This document shows positions 38,155 through 48,469 of a stretch of DNA of 64,000 nucleotides, in pieces. Made by a program: the position numbers and the translations under genes. Each line of letters opens with the position of its first letter. The stretch's first letter is position 1. The DNA comes from Pseudomonas sp. gcc21 (GTDB taxonomy: Bacteria; Pseudomonadota; Gammaproteobacteria; Pseudomonadales; Pseudomonadaceae): assembly GCF_012844345.1 (NCBI RefSeq), contig NZ_CP051625.1:3782001-3846000 (forward strand). The letters run 5' to 3'. Below the pieces are notes generated by a model. That model was not told where the DNA came from. It saw only the letters and a program-made list of their open reading frames with translations, and did no database searches.

Positions 38155-39335
38155 CGCCTACCTGGATCAGCGTATTGGGTGCCACCGGCTCGATCGGTGT
38201 CAGTACTCTCGACGTTATAGCCCGGCATTCCGATCGCTACAGAGTGTTTGCCCTCACCGGGCACAGCCGTATGCGGGAATTGGCCGAGCAATGCATGACG
38301 CACCAGCCGCGTTATGCCGTCGTGGCCGATGAATCCCAGGCTAAGGCGTTGCAGGCCACGTTGTCCGCCGCGGCATCGTTGACTGAAGTGCTGTATGGGC
38401 CAGAGTCGCTGGCCTGGGTCGCAGCGCACGAACAGACCGATGTCGTAATGGCTGCCATCGTCGGGGCGGCCGGTTTGCAACCGACCATGGCAGCGGCGCA
38501 TGCCGGTAAAAAGGTTCTGCTGGCAAACAAGGAAGCCCTGGTTATGGCCGGCGCCTTGTTGATGGACGCGGTGAAGACGTCCGGTGCGCGGTTGTTGCCT
38601 ATTGATAGCGAACACAACGCCATATTCCAGTGCATGCCCGAGCGCTATGCGGACGGGCTTCAGCGTGTGGGCGTGCGGCGTATTCTGCTGACTGCTTCCG
38701 GCGGGCCTTTTCGTGGGTTCAGTCGTGAACAGCTGGAAAGCGTAAGCCCGGAACAGGCTTGCGCTCATCCAAACTGGTCAATGGGCCAGAAGATTTCAGT
38801 GGACTCGGCGAGCATGATGAACAAGGGCCTGGAGCTGATCGAGGCCTGTTGGTTGTTCGATGCCCATCCGGCGCAGGTTGAAATAGTGGTGCACCCGCAG
38901 AGTGTTGTGCACTCGCTGGTCGATTATGTCGATGGATCGGTTTTGGCTCAGATGGGAAACCCGGATATGCGCACGCCCATTGCCCATGCGCTGGCGTGGC
39001 CTGAGCGGATTGATTCGGGTGTCAGCCCGCTTGATCTGCTCAGTGTTGCCCGTCTTGATTTCGAAGCGCCGGATCCAGAGCGCTTCCCTTGCCTTCGTCT
39101 GGCCAGGCAGGCTGCCGAAGCCGGCGGTACCGCCTGCGCCATTCTCAATGCGGCCAATGAAGTGGCGGTAGAAGCCTTTCTGGCGCGGCGCATTGGCTTT
39201 ACCTCGATCCCTGTTATTATCGAGCACACCCTGAGTCGTCAGGCTTGCGAGCCTGTACGGGATCTCGAGCACGTTCTACAGGCCGATCGTCTGGCGAGAC
39301 AACACGCCGCTGACTGGTTGGCCCTCCAAGATTGA
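38151..39335 (+). CDS. dxr: 1-deoxy-D-xylulose 5-phosphate reductoisomerase
   Basis: Second step of the MEP isoprenoid pathway (DXP to MEP, NADPH). 394 residues. NADPH loop [23 protein letters not shown], the metal site [10 protein letters not shown] and the substrate loop SGGPFRG plus HPNWSMG are all present. Start is GTG 38151 overlapping the cdsA stop; a longer frame to 38124 lies inside cdsA. ispD of the same pathway is 20 kb downstream. Confidence 0.96.
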   Translation: MTPTWISVLGATGSIGVSTLDVIARHSDRYRVFALTGHSRMRELAEQCMTHQPRYAVVADESQAKALQATLSAAASLTEVLYGPESLAWVAAHEQTDVVMAAIVGAAGLQPTMAAAHAGKKVLLANKEALVMAGALLMDAVKTSGARLLPIDSEHNAIFQCMPERYADGLQRVGVRRILLTASGGPFRGFSREQLESVSPEQACAHPNWSMGQKISVDSASMMNKGLELIEACWLFDAHPAQVEIVVHPQSVVHSLVDYVDGSVLAQMGNPDMRTPIAHALAWPERIDSGVSPLDLLSVARLDFEAPDPERFPCLRLARQAAEAGGTACAILNAANEVAVEAFLARRIGFTSIPVIIEHTLSRQACEPVRDLEHVLQADRLARQHAADWLALQD

Positions 39336-39379
39336 ACCGGAGTTGTCCGCGCGAGCGGAACCTCCGAAAGAGGCGTTAA

Positions 39380-40741
39380 ATGGATCTGCTTTTCACTCTC
39401 CTTGCTACCATCGTAGCCCTCGGTCTTCTGGTCACTATCCACGAATTTGGTCATTTCTGGGTCGCCAGACGTTGCGGCGTAAAAGTGCTGCGGTTTTCAG
39501 TCGGTTTCGGTAGCGCGCTGTTCCGCTGGCACGATAAACGCGGTACCGAGTATGTGATTGCCGCCATACCGCTCGGCGGCTACGTGAAGATGCTGGATGA
39601 GCGTGAAGGGCCGGTTGATCCTGCTGAAATGGATCAGGCTTTCAACCGCAAGGATGTGAAACAGCGTATTGCAGTGGTGGCCGCTGGACCAATCGCCAAC
39701 TTCCTTCTGGCCATGGTTGCCTTCTGGCTTATCGCGGTATTCGGGGTGACGACCGTTGCGCCGGTGCTGGGCCCTGTCACGCCGGGCAGCGTGGCCGAGC
39801 GCGCTGGTTTGAATGAAGGCCTGGAAGTCATCGAGATAGACGGGGTTGAAACCCGGAGCTGGCATGACGTCAATCTGCAGCTCATTCGTCGTCTGGGAGA
39901 AAGTGGACAACTGCAGCTACTCGGGAAAGAAGAGGGCAGCAGTGTTCCCCAGCGTTATACGCTCGAGCTACAGGACTGGCTGCGCGGTGCTGATCAGCCC
40001 GACCCGATCAGTGCGCTGGGGTTGACCAGCTGGCAACCCCAAATCGCTCCGCGCCTGGGCGAAGTGAGCGAAGATGGCGCAGCCTACGCGGGCGGGCTGC
40101 GTAAAGGCGATCTGATTCTGGCGATCAATGGCGAGCCCGTGACCGACTGGGTGCGCGAGGTCGTTCCGGCTATTCAGTCCAATGCTGGTGAGACGCTGTC
40201 TTTTGATGTCCAGCGAGAGTCTGAGCGGCTGTCGATCGAGGTGGTGCCAGCCGTTCGCTCTGCCGAAGACCGACAGGTCGGGTTCATTGGCGCAGGGGTG
40301 GATGCTTTCGAATGGCCCGAGCATATGATCCGCACCATTGAATACAATCCCCTGATGGCCATTCCTGTCGCGGTCAATAAAACCTGGGATATGACCGTAC
40401 TGACCCTGGATTCGTTGAAGAAAATGGTTACCGGGCTGGTCTCGGCAAAAAACTTGAGTGGCCCGATAACCATTGCTAAAGTGGCGGGCGCTTCAGCCAA
40501 GTCCGGTCCGGAAAGCTTTCTGAGTTTCATCGCTTATCTGAGCATCAGTCTGGGGGTGTTGAACTTGCTGCCTATCCCCGTGTTGGATGGTGGGCATCTG
40601 GTTTATTACACAGCCGAATGGATCAGGGGCAAGCCGCTGTCCGAGCGAATTCAGGCCTGGGGGTTGCAGGTCGGCCTGACGCTGATCGTGGGTGTAATGG
40701 TGTTCGCCATTTATAACGACATCAGCCGACTGGGCGGGTGA
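39380..40741 (+). CDS. rseP: RIP zinc metalloprotease RseP (site-2 protease)
   Basis: Inner-membrane protease that releases sigma-E/AlgU by cutting its anti-sigma factor RseA/MucA after DegS/AlgW. 453 residues. Zinc motif HEFGH at 22-26 in TM1, the third ligand in the late LDGGHLVYY motif, and two periplasmic PDZ domains (about 115-190 and 220-300). Start ATG 39380. Precedes bamA, as in most gammaproteobacteria. Confidence 0.96.
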   Translation: MDLLFTLLATIVALGLLVTIHEFGHFWVARRCGVKVLRFSVGFGSALFRWHDKRGTEYVIAAIPLGGYVKMLDEREGPVDPAEMDQAFNRKDVKQRIAVVAAGPIANFLLAMVAFWLIAVFGVTTVAPVLGPVTPGSVAERAGLNEGLEVIEIDGVETRSWHDVNLQLIRRLGESGQLQLLGKEEGSSVPQRYTLELQDWLRGADQPDPISALGLTSWQPQIAPRLGEVSEDGAAYAGGLRKGDLILAINGEPVTDWVREVVPAIQSNAGETLSFDVQRESERLSIEVVPAVRSAEDRQVGFIGAGVDAFEWPEHMIRTIEYNPLMAIPVAVNKTWDMTVLTLDSLKKMVTGLVSAKNLSGPITIAKVAGASAKSGPESFLSFIAYLSISLGVLNLLPIPVLDGGHLVYYTAEWIRGKPLSERIQAWGLQVGLTLIVGVMVFAIYNDISRLGG

Positions 40742-40836
40742 CGCGCAAGATGGCCTGGCACCGTAGTTTTTAGTACAGCTACCCGAGCTGTCGTACGCGG
40801 CAGATATTATATAAACAGTTAGTCAGAACGGATTTC

Positions 40837-43194
40837 ATGAAACGTTACCTATTGCCTGCGCTACTGATGACACTCCTGGCGCCGGAAGTTTTTGCCGATG
40901 CTTTCCGGATCTCCGATATTCGCGTCAATGGGTTGCAGCGGGTGTCTGCTGGCAGCGTTTTCGCTGCGCTGCCCCTCAACATCGGCGATGAGGTCGATGA
41001 CCCGGAGCTGGTCGATGCCTCGCGCTCGCTGTTCCGTACTGGCTTCTTCGAAGACATCCGGCTCGGCCGCGATGGTGATGTTCTGGTTATTACGCTTGTC
41101 GAGCGCCCCTCTATCTCATCCATCGAGCTGGAAGGTAACAAGGCGATCAAGAGCGAAGATCTTCTCAATGGTTTGACCATGGCCGGACTCGCTGAAGGCG
41201 AGATTTTCCAGCAGGCAACGCTTGAGGGGGTACGCAATGAACTGTTGCGTCAGTACGTCGCCCAGGGTCGCTATTCAGCCGATATTGAAACCGAAGTGAT
41301 AGCCGAGCCGCGCAACCGTGTTGCTCTGAAGATCATCGTCGATGAAGGTTCGGTGGCATCGATCAAGCATGTCAATATCGTCGGTAACAGCGTTTTTCCC
41401 ACCGACGAGCTGGTAAATCTGTTCGAGCTGAGCGCGACAGGCTGGTTTTCGTTCTTCCGCAACGACGACAAGTATTCCCGGGAAAAACTCTCCGGTGATC
41501 TGGAGCGGCTTCGCTCTTACTATCTGGATCGCGGCTACATCAACATGAATGTAGCCTCGACCCAGGTATCTATCACTCCGGACAAGCAGAACGTTTACAT
41601 CACCGTCAATATTGACGAGGGCGACCGCTACACCGTCGACGAGGTCAAGTTGTCAGGCGATCTGGTTGTTGATGAAGAGGAAGTGCGCAAGTTGTTGCTG
41701 GTAGAGCCGGGGCAGGTATTCTCCCGTCAGGTGATGACCGCCAGTTCCGACCTGATCAGCCGCCGGCTGGGTAACGAGGGTTATACCTTCGCCAACGTCA
41801 ACGGCATTCCCGAGATCAACGAAGAGGACCAGACCGTATCGGTTACCTTTGTCGTGGACCCGGGTAATCGCGCCTATGTAAACCGCATCAACTTCCGCGG
41901 CAACACCAAGACCGACGATGAAGTGCTGCGTCGTGAGATGCGCCAGATGGAAGGTGGCTGGGCTTCTACGCATTTGATTGACCAATCCAAGGTACGCTTG
42001 GAGCGTCTGGGCTTCTTCAAGGAAGTCGACGTTGAGACCGTTCCGGTACCGGGTGCAGAAGATCTGATCGACGTGAATTACTCGGTCGAAGAGCAGCCCT
42101 CCGGCTCGATTACTGCGAGTGTCGGTTTCGCCCAGGGTACTGGTCTGATCCTCGGTGGCTCGATCAGTCAGAACAACTTCTTCGGCTCGGGTAACCGCGT
42201 CAGCTTCAGCGCTAATCGCTCCGAATACCAGTCTGCGTTGTCGTTTGGTTTCATGAACCCGTACTTCACCGCTGACGGTGTGAGCCTTGGCTACAACGCC
42301 TTCTACCGGACCACCGACTATGACGAGCTGAACTATGACTTCACCAGCTATGCGGTGGACTCCTATGGGGGCGGGTTCAATATCGGTTATCCGATCAGCG
42401 ACACCTCGCGTCTGTCCTTTGGTCTGAGCGCGCAGAAGGACGACATCAAGGAAGGCATCTACACGGTAGAGGAGATAAGTCGTTTCCTCGATACCGAAGG
42501 TAACTCGTTCACCAACTTCAAATTCAATGCCTCGTGGTCGCAGTCCACGCTGAACCGTGGTGTCTTCCCGGATCGCGGTTCGTCCCAGTCGCTGGGACTT
42601 GAGACGACCATTCCGGGGAGTGATCTGTCGTTCTATAAAATTGACTATCGGGGCCAGAAATTCTTCCCGATGTCAGATAGTCTGACGCTGCGCCTGCACA
42701 CCAATCTGGGCTATGCCGAGAGCTACGGCTCCACCACCTTCGTGCCTTTCTACGAGCATTATTATGCAGGGGGCATCGGTTCGGTGCGGGGCTTCCGCGA
42801 TAACTCGCTCGGCCCGCGTAGTACGCCCAATAGCGCTGACCCGGACAAGGACCACTTGCCCTTCGGTGGTAACGTGAAAATTACCGGGGGGGCGGAACTG
42901 ATCTTCCCGGTGCCTTTTGTGGAAGATCAACGCTCACTGCGCACTGTGCTATTCCTCGACGCGGGTAACGTATTCGATACCAACTGTTCGACTACAAGCC
43001 TGCAATACGAAGGTGGGGCTGAAAACCCGGGTTGCGGCGATATCGATGCAGGCGAGATTCGATACAGCGCCGGCGTGGGCCTTTCGTGGCTGACCGCGCT
43101 GGGTCCGCTCGGATTCAGTCTGGGTACGGCGCTTAACGATGAATCCGAAGATGACACCCAGTTCTTCCAATTCACCTTGGGCCAGACATTCTAA
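40837..43194 (+). CDS. bamA: Outer-membrane protein assembly factor BamA
   Basis: Core of the BAM complex that inserts beta-barrels in the outer membrane. 785 residues. Signal peptide about 1-20 (cleavage after VFA), five POTRA domains to about 420, then a 16-strand barrel. The VRGFRDNSLGPR loop-6 motif and a C-terminal aromatic end (FTLGQTF) are present. Start ATG 40837. Upstream a possible -10 TATAAA is at 40810-40815. Confidence 0.96.
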   Translation: MKRYLLPALLMTLLAPEVFADAFRISDIRVNGLQRVSAGSVFAALPLNIGDEVDDPELVDASRSLFRTGFFEDIRLGRDGDVLVITLVERPSISSIELEGNKAIKSEDLLNGLTMAGLAEGEIFQQATLEGVRNELLRQYVAQGRYSADIETEVIAEPRNRVALKIIVDEGSVASIKHVNIVGNSVFPTDELVNLFELSATGWFSFFRNDDKYSREKLSGDLERLRSYYLDRGYINMNVASTQVSITPDKQNVYITVNIDEGDRYTVDEVKLSGDLVVDEEEVRKLLLVEPGQVFSRQVMTASSDLISRRLGNEGYTFANVNGIPEINEEDQTVSVTFVVDPGNRAYVNRINFRGNTKTDDEVLRREMRQMEGGWASTHLIDQSKVRLERLGFFKEVDVETVPVPGAEDLIDVNYSVEEQPSGSITASVGFAQGTGLILGGSISQNNFFGSGNRVSFSANRSEYQSALSFGFMNPYFTADGVSLGYNAFYRTTDYDELNYDFTSYAVDSYGGGFNIGYPISDTSRLSFGLSAQKDDIKEGIYTVEEISRFLDTEGNSFTNFKFNASWSQSTLNRGVFPDRGSSQSLGLETTIPGSDLSFYKIDYRGQKFFPMSDSLTLRLHTNLGYAESYGSTTFVPFYEHYYAGGIGSVRGFRDNSLGPRSTPNSADPDKDHLPFGGNVKITGGAELIFPVPFVEDQRSLRTVLFLDAGNVFDTNCSTTSLQYEGGAENPGCGDIDAGEIRYSAGVGLSWLTALGPLGFSLGTALNDESEDDTQFFQFTLGQTF

Positions 43195-43230
43195 GCCGGC
43201 TCGAACCAAGCTTAATCAGGAGTAGGTCAA

Positions 43231-43731
43231 GTGCGTAAGTTAATCAGTGTTGCAGTAATGTCAGTCATGGCGCTTGCCTGTTTTCCGGCCATGGCAGAAA
43301 TGAAAATAGCTGTGCTGGATTACCAGATGGCGTTGCTCGAATCGGATGATGCCAAGAAGTATTCAGCGGATGCAGAAAAAAAATTCGGTACGCAGCTTCA
43401 GCGTTTGCGTAACCTCGAAGCCGAGGCCAAGCGTCTGCAGGAACGGATGCAGCGTGACGGTGAAAAGCTCAGCCAGACCGAGCTGGAAAAGCTTGAGCTG
43501 GAGTTTCGCCAGAAGGCCCGTGAATTCCAGACCCAGTCCAAGGAGTTGAACGAATCCAAGGCCGCGGCTGATCGGGAAATGCTCGATTCGCTCAAGCCCA
43601 AGCTGGACAAGGCCGTTGAAAATGTTCTGAACTCCGGTAACTACGACCTGGTCATCGACCGTAGCGCTGTTGTAGACGTCAAGCCCGAATTTGACATCAC
43701 CCGTCAGGTGATTGAACGCCTGAACCGCTGA
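43231..43731 (+). CDS. skp: Periplasmic chaperone Skp (OmpH)
   Basis: Holds unfolded outer-membrane proteins in the periplasm for BamA. 166 residues with a signal peptide (about 1-22, cleavage after AMA). The long charged helices (about 50-110) form the tentacle coiled coil; the core includes [11 protein letters not shown]. Start is GTG 43231 with AGGAG upstream. Between bamA and lpxD, the canonical order. Confidence 0.94.
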   Translation: MRKLISVAVMSVMALACFPAMAEMKIAVLDYQMALLESDDAKKYSADAEKKFGTQLQRLRNLEAEAKRLQERMQRDGEKLSQTELEKLELEFRQKAREFQTQSKELNESKAAADREMLDSLKPKLDKAVENVLNSGNYDLVIDRSAVVDVKPEFDITRQVIERLNR

Positions 43732-43738
43732 GGCAATC

Positions 43739-44791
43739 ATGACTGATGTAACCCTCGCGCGTCTGGCTGAAAAGCTTGGCGCGCGCCTGGTAGGAAATGG
43801 CGAAAAGGTTATCCACGGCCTGGCGACACTGCAGGACGCCGGTCCCGGGCAGCTGAGTTTTCTCGCCAATAGCCGTTACCGCAAGATGCTCGGCACAACC
43901 GGGGCCGAGGCCGTGTTATTGAAGGAAGCTGACGCGGCGGGCTACTCCGGCAACGCACTGATCGTTGACGACCCGTACCTTGCCTACGCGCGTATATCCC
44001 ATCACTTCGATCCCAAGCCGCGACGGACGCCCGGCGTTCATCCGTCTGCCTTTGTGGCGGAGGATGCGCAGGTCGATCCGGGCGCGTCGATCGGTCCCGG
44101 GGCAGTTATTGAGTCCGGCGCGGTGATTGGTGCAGGGGTGACCGTTGAGGCGCTGTGCTATGTCGGTGCCCGTAGCACAGTCGGGCAGGGCGGTTGGCTG
44201 GGACCGCGGGTTACGCTTTATCACGATGTAATGATTGGCGAACGCGTATCGATCCAGGGCGGCGCGGTGATTGGCTCTGAGGGCTTCGGCTTTGCCAATG
44301 AGAAAGGGCAGTGGCAGAAAATCGCCCAGATAGGCGGCGTAGTCATTGGGGATGATGTGGAGGTCGGTGCCAACACCACCATCGATCGTGGCGCGATATC
44401 CAGCACCACCATCGGTAACGGGGTGAAGCTGGATAATCAGATTCAGATAGCGCATAACGTGCAGGTCGGCGATCACACGGCGATTGCCGCCTGTGTCGGG
44501 ATCTCCGGCAGTACGCGCATAGGCAAATACTGCACCATCGCTGGAGGGGTAGGAATGGTTGGTCACATCGAGATATGTGACAACGTTTTCATCAGTGGCA
44601 TGACGATGGTGACCCGTTCCGTAACCGAGCCGGGCGCTTATTCCTCCGGTACAGCAATCCAGCCGGCCGCAGAATGGAGAAAGTGCGCCGCACGCTTCCG
44701 TCAGCTGGATACCATGTTCAAGCGGATGCAGCAGCTTGAAAAAGAGCTTTCGTCGGTGACCTCAGGGGCTTCGGGTTCATCTGAATCCTGA
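43739..44791 (+). CDS. lpxD: UDP-3-O-acylglucosamine N-acyltransferase
   Basis: Third step of lipid A synthesis, adding 3-hydroxyacyl to the 2-amino group. 350 residues. N-terminal uridine-binding domain (about 1-100), then a left-handed beta helix of hexapeptide repeats; the catalytic His is in [10 protein letters not shown] (about 240). Start ATG 43739, seven bases after skp. Confidence 0.95.
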   Translation: MTDVTLARLAEKLGARLVGNGEKVIHGLATLQDAGPGQLSFLANSRYRKMLGTTGAEAVLLKEADAAGYSGNALIVDDPYLAYARISHHFDPKPRRTPGVHPSAFVAEDAQVDPGASIGPGAVIESGAVIGAGVTVEALCYVGARSTVGQGGWLGPRVTLYHDVMIGERVSIQGGAVIGSEGFGFANEKGQWQKIAQIGGVVIGDDVEVGANTTIDRGAISSTTIGNGVKLDNQIQIAHNVQVGDHTAIAACVGISGSTRIGKYCTIAGGVGMVGHIEICDNVFISGMTMVTRSVTEPGAYSSGTAIQPAAEWRKCAARFRQLDTMFKRMQQLEKELSSVTSGASGSSES

Positions 44792-44833
44792 TCAGCGCGG
44801 ACGCGCTCAATTTATTGCAAGGCATGCAAACCA

Positions 44834-45271
44834 ATGGATATCAAAGAAATACGAGAATACCTGCCCCACCGCTATCCCTTTCTGCTGGTAGATCGGGTGG
44901 TGGAGCTGGATCTCGAGGCGAAAAAGATCCGTGCGTACAAGAATGTCTCGGTCAATGAACCCTTCTTCAATGGTCATTTTCCTCAGCATCCGATCATGCC
45001 CGGCGTGCTGATTATCGAGGCAATGGCTCAGGCAGCAGGTCTGCTCGGGTTCAAAATGATGGATGTAAAAAGCGATGAGGGAACGCTTTATTACTTCGTC
45101 GGTTCTGACAAACTCCGCTTCCGTCAGCCCGTGGTGCCGGGTGATCAGTTGGTGCTCGAAGCGCAGCACCTCAGTAATCGGCGCGGCATCTGGAAGTTTG
45201 CCTGCCGTGCAACGGTAGACGGCAAGGAAGCCTGCTCCGGCGAAATCATCTGTGCGGAACACAAGGTATGA
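44834..45271 (+). CDS. fabZ: 3-hydroxyacyl-[ACP] dehydratase FabZ
   Basis: Dehydrates 3-hydroxyacyl-ACP in type II fatty-acid elongation, competing with LpxA/LpxD for the shared substrate pool. 145 residues, hot-dog fold. Catalytic His in [11 protein letters not shown] and Glu in IEAMAQAAG. Start ATG 44834. Its stop overlaps lpxA by four bases. Confidence 0.96.
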   Translation: MDIKEIREYLPHRYPFLLVDRVVELDLEAKKIRAYKNVSVNEPFFNGHFPQHPIMPGVLIIEAMAQAAGLLGFKMMDVKSDEGTLYYFVGSDKLRFRQPVVPGDQLVLEAQHLSNRRGIWKFACRATVDGKEACSGEIICAEHKV

Positions 45272-46044
45272 CTGGTATTCACCCTCAGGCTATCGTTGAC
45301 CCGGCTGCGAAGCTGGCCGACGACGTCGAAGTTGGCCCCTGGACCTATATCGGACCGGACGTCGAGATTGGCGCCGGGACCGTTATCGGTCCGCATGTTG
45401 TTATCAAGGGGCCGACCACGATCGGCAAGGGGAACCGGATATTCCAGTTCGCCTCTGTGGGTGAAGACTGTCAGGACAAGAAATACAACGGCGAACCAAC
45501 CCGCCTGGAGATAGGCGATCATAACGTCATCCGGGAAGGTTGTACCCTGCATCGCGGTACCGTGCAGGATCGCGGCATCACCAGCATCGGCAGCCATAAT
45601 CTTTTGATGGCCTATGTACACGTCGCACATGACTGCGTGGTCGGTAATAACGTCATCATGGCCAACAATGCGACCATTGCTGGCCATGTGCACGTGGGCG
45701 ACGGGGTGATACTCGGCGGCTACACCACCGTGCACCAGTTCTGTCAGATCGGCGCCTGGTCGATGAGCGCGGCCAACAGTGCCGTTTTCAAGGATATCCC
45801 TGCCTTCGTAATGGTGGGTGGCAATCCGGCGAGTGCGCACGGCATGAATTTCGAAGGGATGCGTCGGCGCGGCTATCAGCCGGAAGTGGTTACGGCGTTG
45901 CGCCGCGCCTACAAGCAGGTATACCGCCAGGGGCTGACCTTGCAGGAAGCGTTGAAGAATATCGAACCAAGCGCAAACAATTTTCCCGAAGTCGCCCTCT
46001 ACCGCGACTCCATTCTGGCGTCGACCCGCGGCATTACCCGCTGA
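45268..46044 (+). CDS. lpxA: Acyl-[ACP]-UDP-N-acetylglucosamine O-acyltransferase
   Basis: First step of lipid A synthesis. 258 residues, left-handed beta helix of hexapeptides plus a helical C-terminus. Catalytic His is in AYVHVAHDC (about 116-124), followed by [10 protein letters not shown] and the HQFCQIG stretch. Start ATG 45268 (ATGA overlap with fabZ). Chain-length ruler residue not assigned by eye. Confidence 0.96.
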   Translation: MTGIHPQAIVDPAAKLADDVEVGPWTYIGPDVEIGAGTVIGPHVVIKGPTTIGKGNRIFQFASVGEDCQDKKYNGEPTRLEIGDHNVIREGCTLHRGTVQDRGITSIGSHNLLMAYVHVAHDCVVGNNVIMANNATIAGHVHVGDGVILGGYTTVHQFCQIGAWSMSAANSAVFKDIPAFVMVGGNPASAHGMNFEGMRRRGYQPEVVTALRRAYKQVYRQGLTLQEALKNIEPSANNFPEVALYRDSILASTRGITR

Positions 46045-46046
46045 TC

Positions 46047-47228
46047 ATGGTTGGCTCAGCCGCTTCTGAACAGACACCTTTACGTATTGCTTTGGTCGCC
46101 GGTGAGGCGTCCGGCGATACGCTGGGCGCAGGGTTGATCCGCGCGCTTAAGGAGCAATACCCTGACGCGCAGTTCATTGGCATCGGCGGGCCGCGCATGC
46201 TTGCTGAAGGCATGCATAGCAGGGTGCCCATGGAGCGGCTTTCCGTCATGGGGCTGGTTGAGGTGCTGGGCAGGCTTCGGGAGTTGCTGCGTATCCGCAA
46301 GGATCTTGTCGAATGGCTCAAGCAGCAGCAACCCGATGTGTTTATAGGCATAGACGCACCTGATTTTGCGTTGGGCGTCGAGCTTCGCCTGCGCGAAGCG
46401 GGCATTCCCACGGTGCACTACGTCAGTCCTTCTGTGTGGGCCTGGCGTGAAAAACGTGTCCTGGGTATCCAGAAATCTACTGATCTGATGCTGACTCTGT
46501 TTCCCTTCGAGGAGGAGGTTTACAGACGTCATGGCGTAGCGGTCTGCTGCGTAGGTCATACGCTGGCGGATCAGATTCCGTTGCAGCCGGATAGAGTGGC
46601 TGCGCGTGGCACATTGAGTCTGGACGAAGACATGCGAGTCGTTGCGCTGATGCCGGGCAGTCGTAACGGCGAATTGCGCAAACTGGGCCTGTTGTTTCTG
46701 CAGACGGCAGCCTGGTGTCTTGAACGCCAGCCCCAGTTACGTTTTATCATGCCGTGCGCGAGTCCTGAGCGTAAAAGCCAGATGCAGAGCATCATCGCCG
46801 AGAGCGGCCTGGACCTGCCGTTGACGCTGCTCGACGGCCAGGCGCATGAGGTACTTGCCGCCTGCGATGCGGTGTTGATCGCGTCGGGGACCGCAACGCT
46901 CGAAGCCATGCTCTTCAAGCGGCCGATGGTTGTGGCTTACCGCATGGCCGGATTAACCTTTCGTATACTCAAACGGCTGGTCAGGGTCGGGCATGTGTCG
47001 CTTCCCAACTTGTTGGCAAAAAGGGAAGTGGTCCCCGAATTCCTGCAGGATGACGCGACGCCTGACGCTATGGGCGCTGCACTGTTGGAACGGCTCGGGC
47101 CCACACCCGAGCGGGAAGCCACCCAGGCAGAATTCATGAAGCTGCATCAGATGCTGCGCCGTGACGCAGACCGTTCTGCGGCCGACGCGGTCATCGAGCT
47201 GCTGAAGGAAAAGGGCAGGTTGGTATGA
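46047..47228 (+). CDS. lpxB: Lipid-A-disaccharide synthase
   Basis: Glycosyltransferase (GT19) that joins UDP-2,3-diacylglucosamine and lipid X. 393 residues. Family signatures [10 protein letters not shown] at the N-terminus, IGGPRM, the [10 protein letters not shown] segment and [10 protein letters not shown] in the donor site. Start ATG 46047, two bases after lpxA; overlaps rnhB by four bases. Confidence 0.96.
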   Translation: MVGSAASEQTPLRIALVAGEASGDTLGAGLIRALKEQYPDAQFIGIGGPRMLAEGMHSRVPMERLSVMGLVEVLGRLRELLRIRKDLVEWLKQQQPDVFIGIDAPDFALGVELRLREAGIPTVHYVSPSVWAWREKRVLGIQKSTDLMLTLFPFEEEVYRRHGVAVCCVGHTLADQIPLQPDRVAARGTLSLDEDMRVVALMPGSRNGELRKLGLLFLQTAAWCLERQPQLRFIMPCASPERKSQMQSIIAESGLDLPLTLLDGQAHEVLAACDAVLIASGTATLEAMLFKRPMVVAYRMAGLTFRILKRLVRVGHVSLPNLLAKREVVPEFLQDDATPDAMGAALLERLGPTPEREATQAEFMKLHQMLRRDADRSAADAVIELLKEKGRLV

Positions 47229-47881
47229 ATCAGATCGTAATGGACTGGATTGTTCCTGAGGGTGAAATCGTCGCAGGTGTCGATGAGGTTGGCCGCGGCC
47301 CACTCTGCGGCGCAGTCGTAACGGCTGCGGTCATTCTCGATCCGCTCAATCCGATCGAAGGCTTGAACGATTCAAAGAAACTCACTGAAGCGCGCCGCGA
47401 AGAACTTTTCCCGCTTATCCAGGAGCGCGCGCTGGCCTGGTGTATAGCCCGCGCGGATGTTGAGGAAATAGACAAACTCAACATTCTCCACGCGACCATG
47501 TTGGCCATGCAGCGCGCTGTAGAAGGATTATCGGTACGCCCGGATCGCGTGCTGGTAGACGGTAACCGTTGTCCGATCCTGCCCATGCCCAGTGAGCCGG
47601 TCATCAAAGGTGATAGCCGTGTGCCGGCGATCGCGGCTGCATCCATCCTGGCGAAGGTCGCCCGCGACCGCGAGCTGGTTGAAATGGATCTGCTCTATCC
47701 CGGCTACGGCCTCGCTCAGAACAAGGGCTATCCGACAGTGCAGCATCTGGCAGCGTTGAAAGAACTGGGCGCGACCGTGATACATCGCCGCTCATTTGCG
47801 CCGGTGCGTGAGGCGCTGGGTTTGGTATTGCCGTCTTCATTGCAAGACTCGGAATTTGAAGCTGTCGAATTGGTTCGCTGA
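47225..47881 (+). CDS. rnhB: Ribonuclease HII
   Basis: Removes ribonucleotides and RNA from RNA/DNA hybrids. 218 residues. Catalytic acids in [11 protein letters not shown] (Asp, Glu), the DGNRC and the later Asp in [14 protein letters not shown] region; [12 protein letters not shown] is the family motif. Start ATG 47225 overlaps lpxB. Last gene before a 588-bp repeat-rich gap. Confidence 0.95.
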   Translation: MNQIVMDWIVPEGEIVAGVDEVGRGPLCGAVVTAAVILDPLNPIEGLNDSKKLTEARREELFPLIQERALAWCIARADVEEIDKLNILHATMLAMQRAVEGLSVRPDRVLVDGNRCPILPMPSEPVIKGDSRVPAIAAASILAKVARDRELVEMDLLYPGYGLAQNKGYPTVQHLAALKELGATVIHRRSFAPVREALGLVLPSSLQDSEFEAVELVR

Positions 47882-47898
47882 TTCACCGAGTGAGCTTG

Positions 47899-47982
47899 CG
47901 CGAGGCGATAGGCCGCGCCGACACGCTGCAAGTACGTCCCTGTAAGCTTGTCGATGGCATCCCTGCCATCCGACGGGCGACT
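47899..47982. repeat. Intergenic direct repeat, copy A
   Basis: About 84 bp, close to 90 percent identical by eye to copy B. Starts CGCGAGGCGA, shares GCCGCGCCGACACGCTGCAA and AGTACGTCC, and ends ...CGACT. Contains the hairpin GATGGCA-TCCC-TGCCATC (47953-47970). Confidence 0.85.
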
Positions 47983-48040
47983 CGCTCGGATCCAGCATTA
48001 CAACCAAAGCACTGATAAACGGATGTTCGGAGCCAGCTTT

Positions 48041-48125
48041 CGCGAGGCGACAGGGCCGCGCCGACACGCTGCAAGTACGTCCTTGTAAGCTCGTCGATGG
48101 CATCCTTGCCATCGCACGGTCGACT
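48041..48125. repeat. Intergenic direct repeat, copy B
   Basis: 85-bp partner of copy A, with hairpin GATGGCA-TCCT-TGCCATC at 48096-48113. The loop bases differ between copies while the stems are kept, as expected of a structured repeat. Confidence 0.85.
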
Positions 48126-48142
48126 CAACCCTGTCGCCTCGC
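48042..48142. repeat. Large inverted repeat enclosing copy B
   Basis: GCGAGGCGACAGGG (48042-48055) and CCCTGTCGCCTCGC (48129-48142) are perfect 14-bp reverse complements. Together with the inner hairpin, the 101-bp unit would fold as a long branched stem. Copy A lacks the matching right arm. Confidence 0.8.
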
Positions 48143-48426
48143 TACGCAGGAGAGCTCTGAATTGCCGGAAAGTTTTTTGGGAAGCGAGCCTGCCGCCCGT
48201 ACCGCTGCCCGATCAAGCCCGCGTCCGAGCCGGATGGAGCAAGTGTTGAAAACAGGGATGTTTTCACCAAGCCCCCAGGGAAGGGTTTACGGCGTCTTGC
48301 GGAATCCGGCGCGGAGGTGGAGCGATTAACCGCAGCCTCGCCGAAACCAACCTGCACAAGACACTCAGTAAAATCTCGACCGACAAACCAGACCCGTGGT
48401 CGCTGGCTCGATTCGCCCCCCGCCGT

Positions 48427-48432
48427 TACAAT
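48427..48432 (+). promoter_or_regulatory. Candidate -10 element for dnaE
   Basis: TACAAT (5/6), 38 bases upstream of the dnaE ATG. The -35 region is poor, so this is tentative. Confidence 0.3.
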
Positions 48433-48469
48433 CGCTCCCTTGCCGTTCGCATCTGAAACAGGATCTTCA

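Larger units (their letters stand above)
47882..48469. other. 588-bp repeat-rich gap between rnhB and dnaE
   Basis: No gene. It contains two direct repeats (47899-47982 and 48041-48125), a large inverted repeat around the second, a TGAAAAC/GTTTTCA hairpin at 48247-48266, then the dnaE promoter region. Confidence 0.75.
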
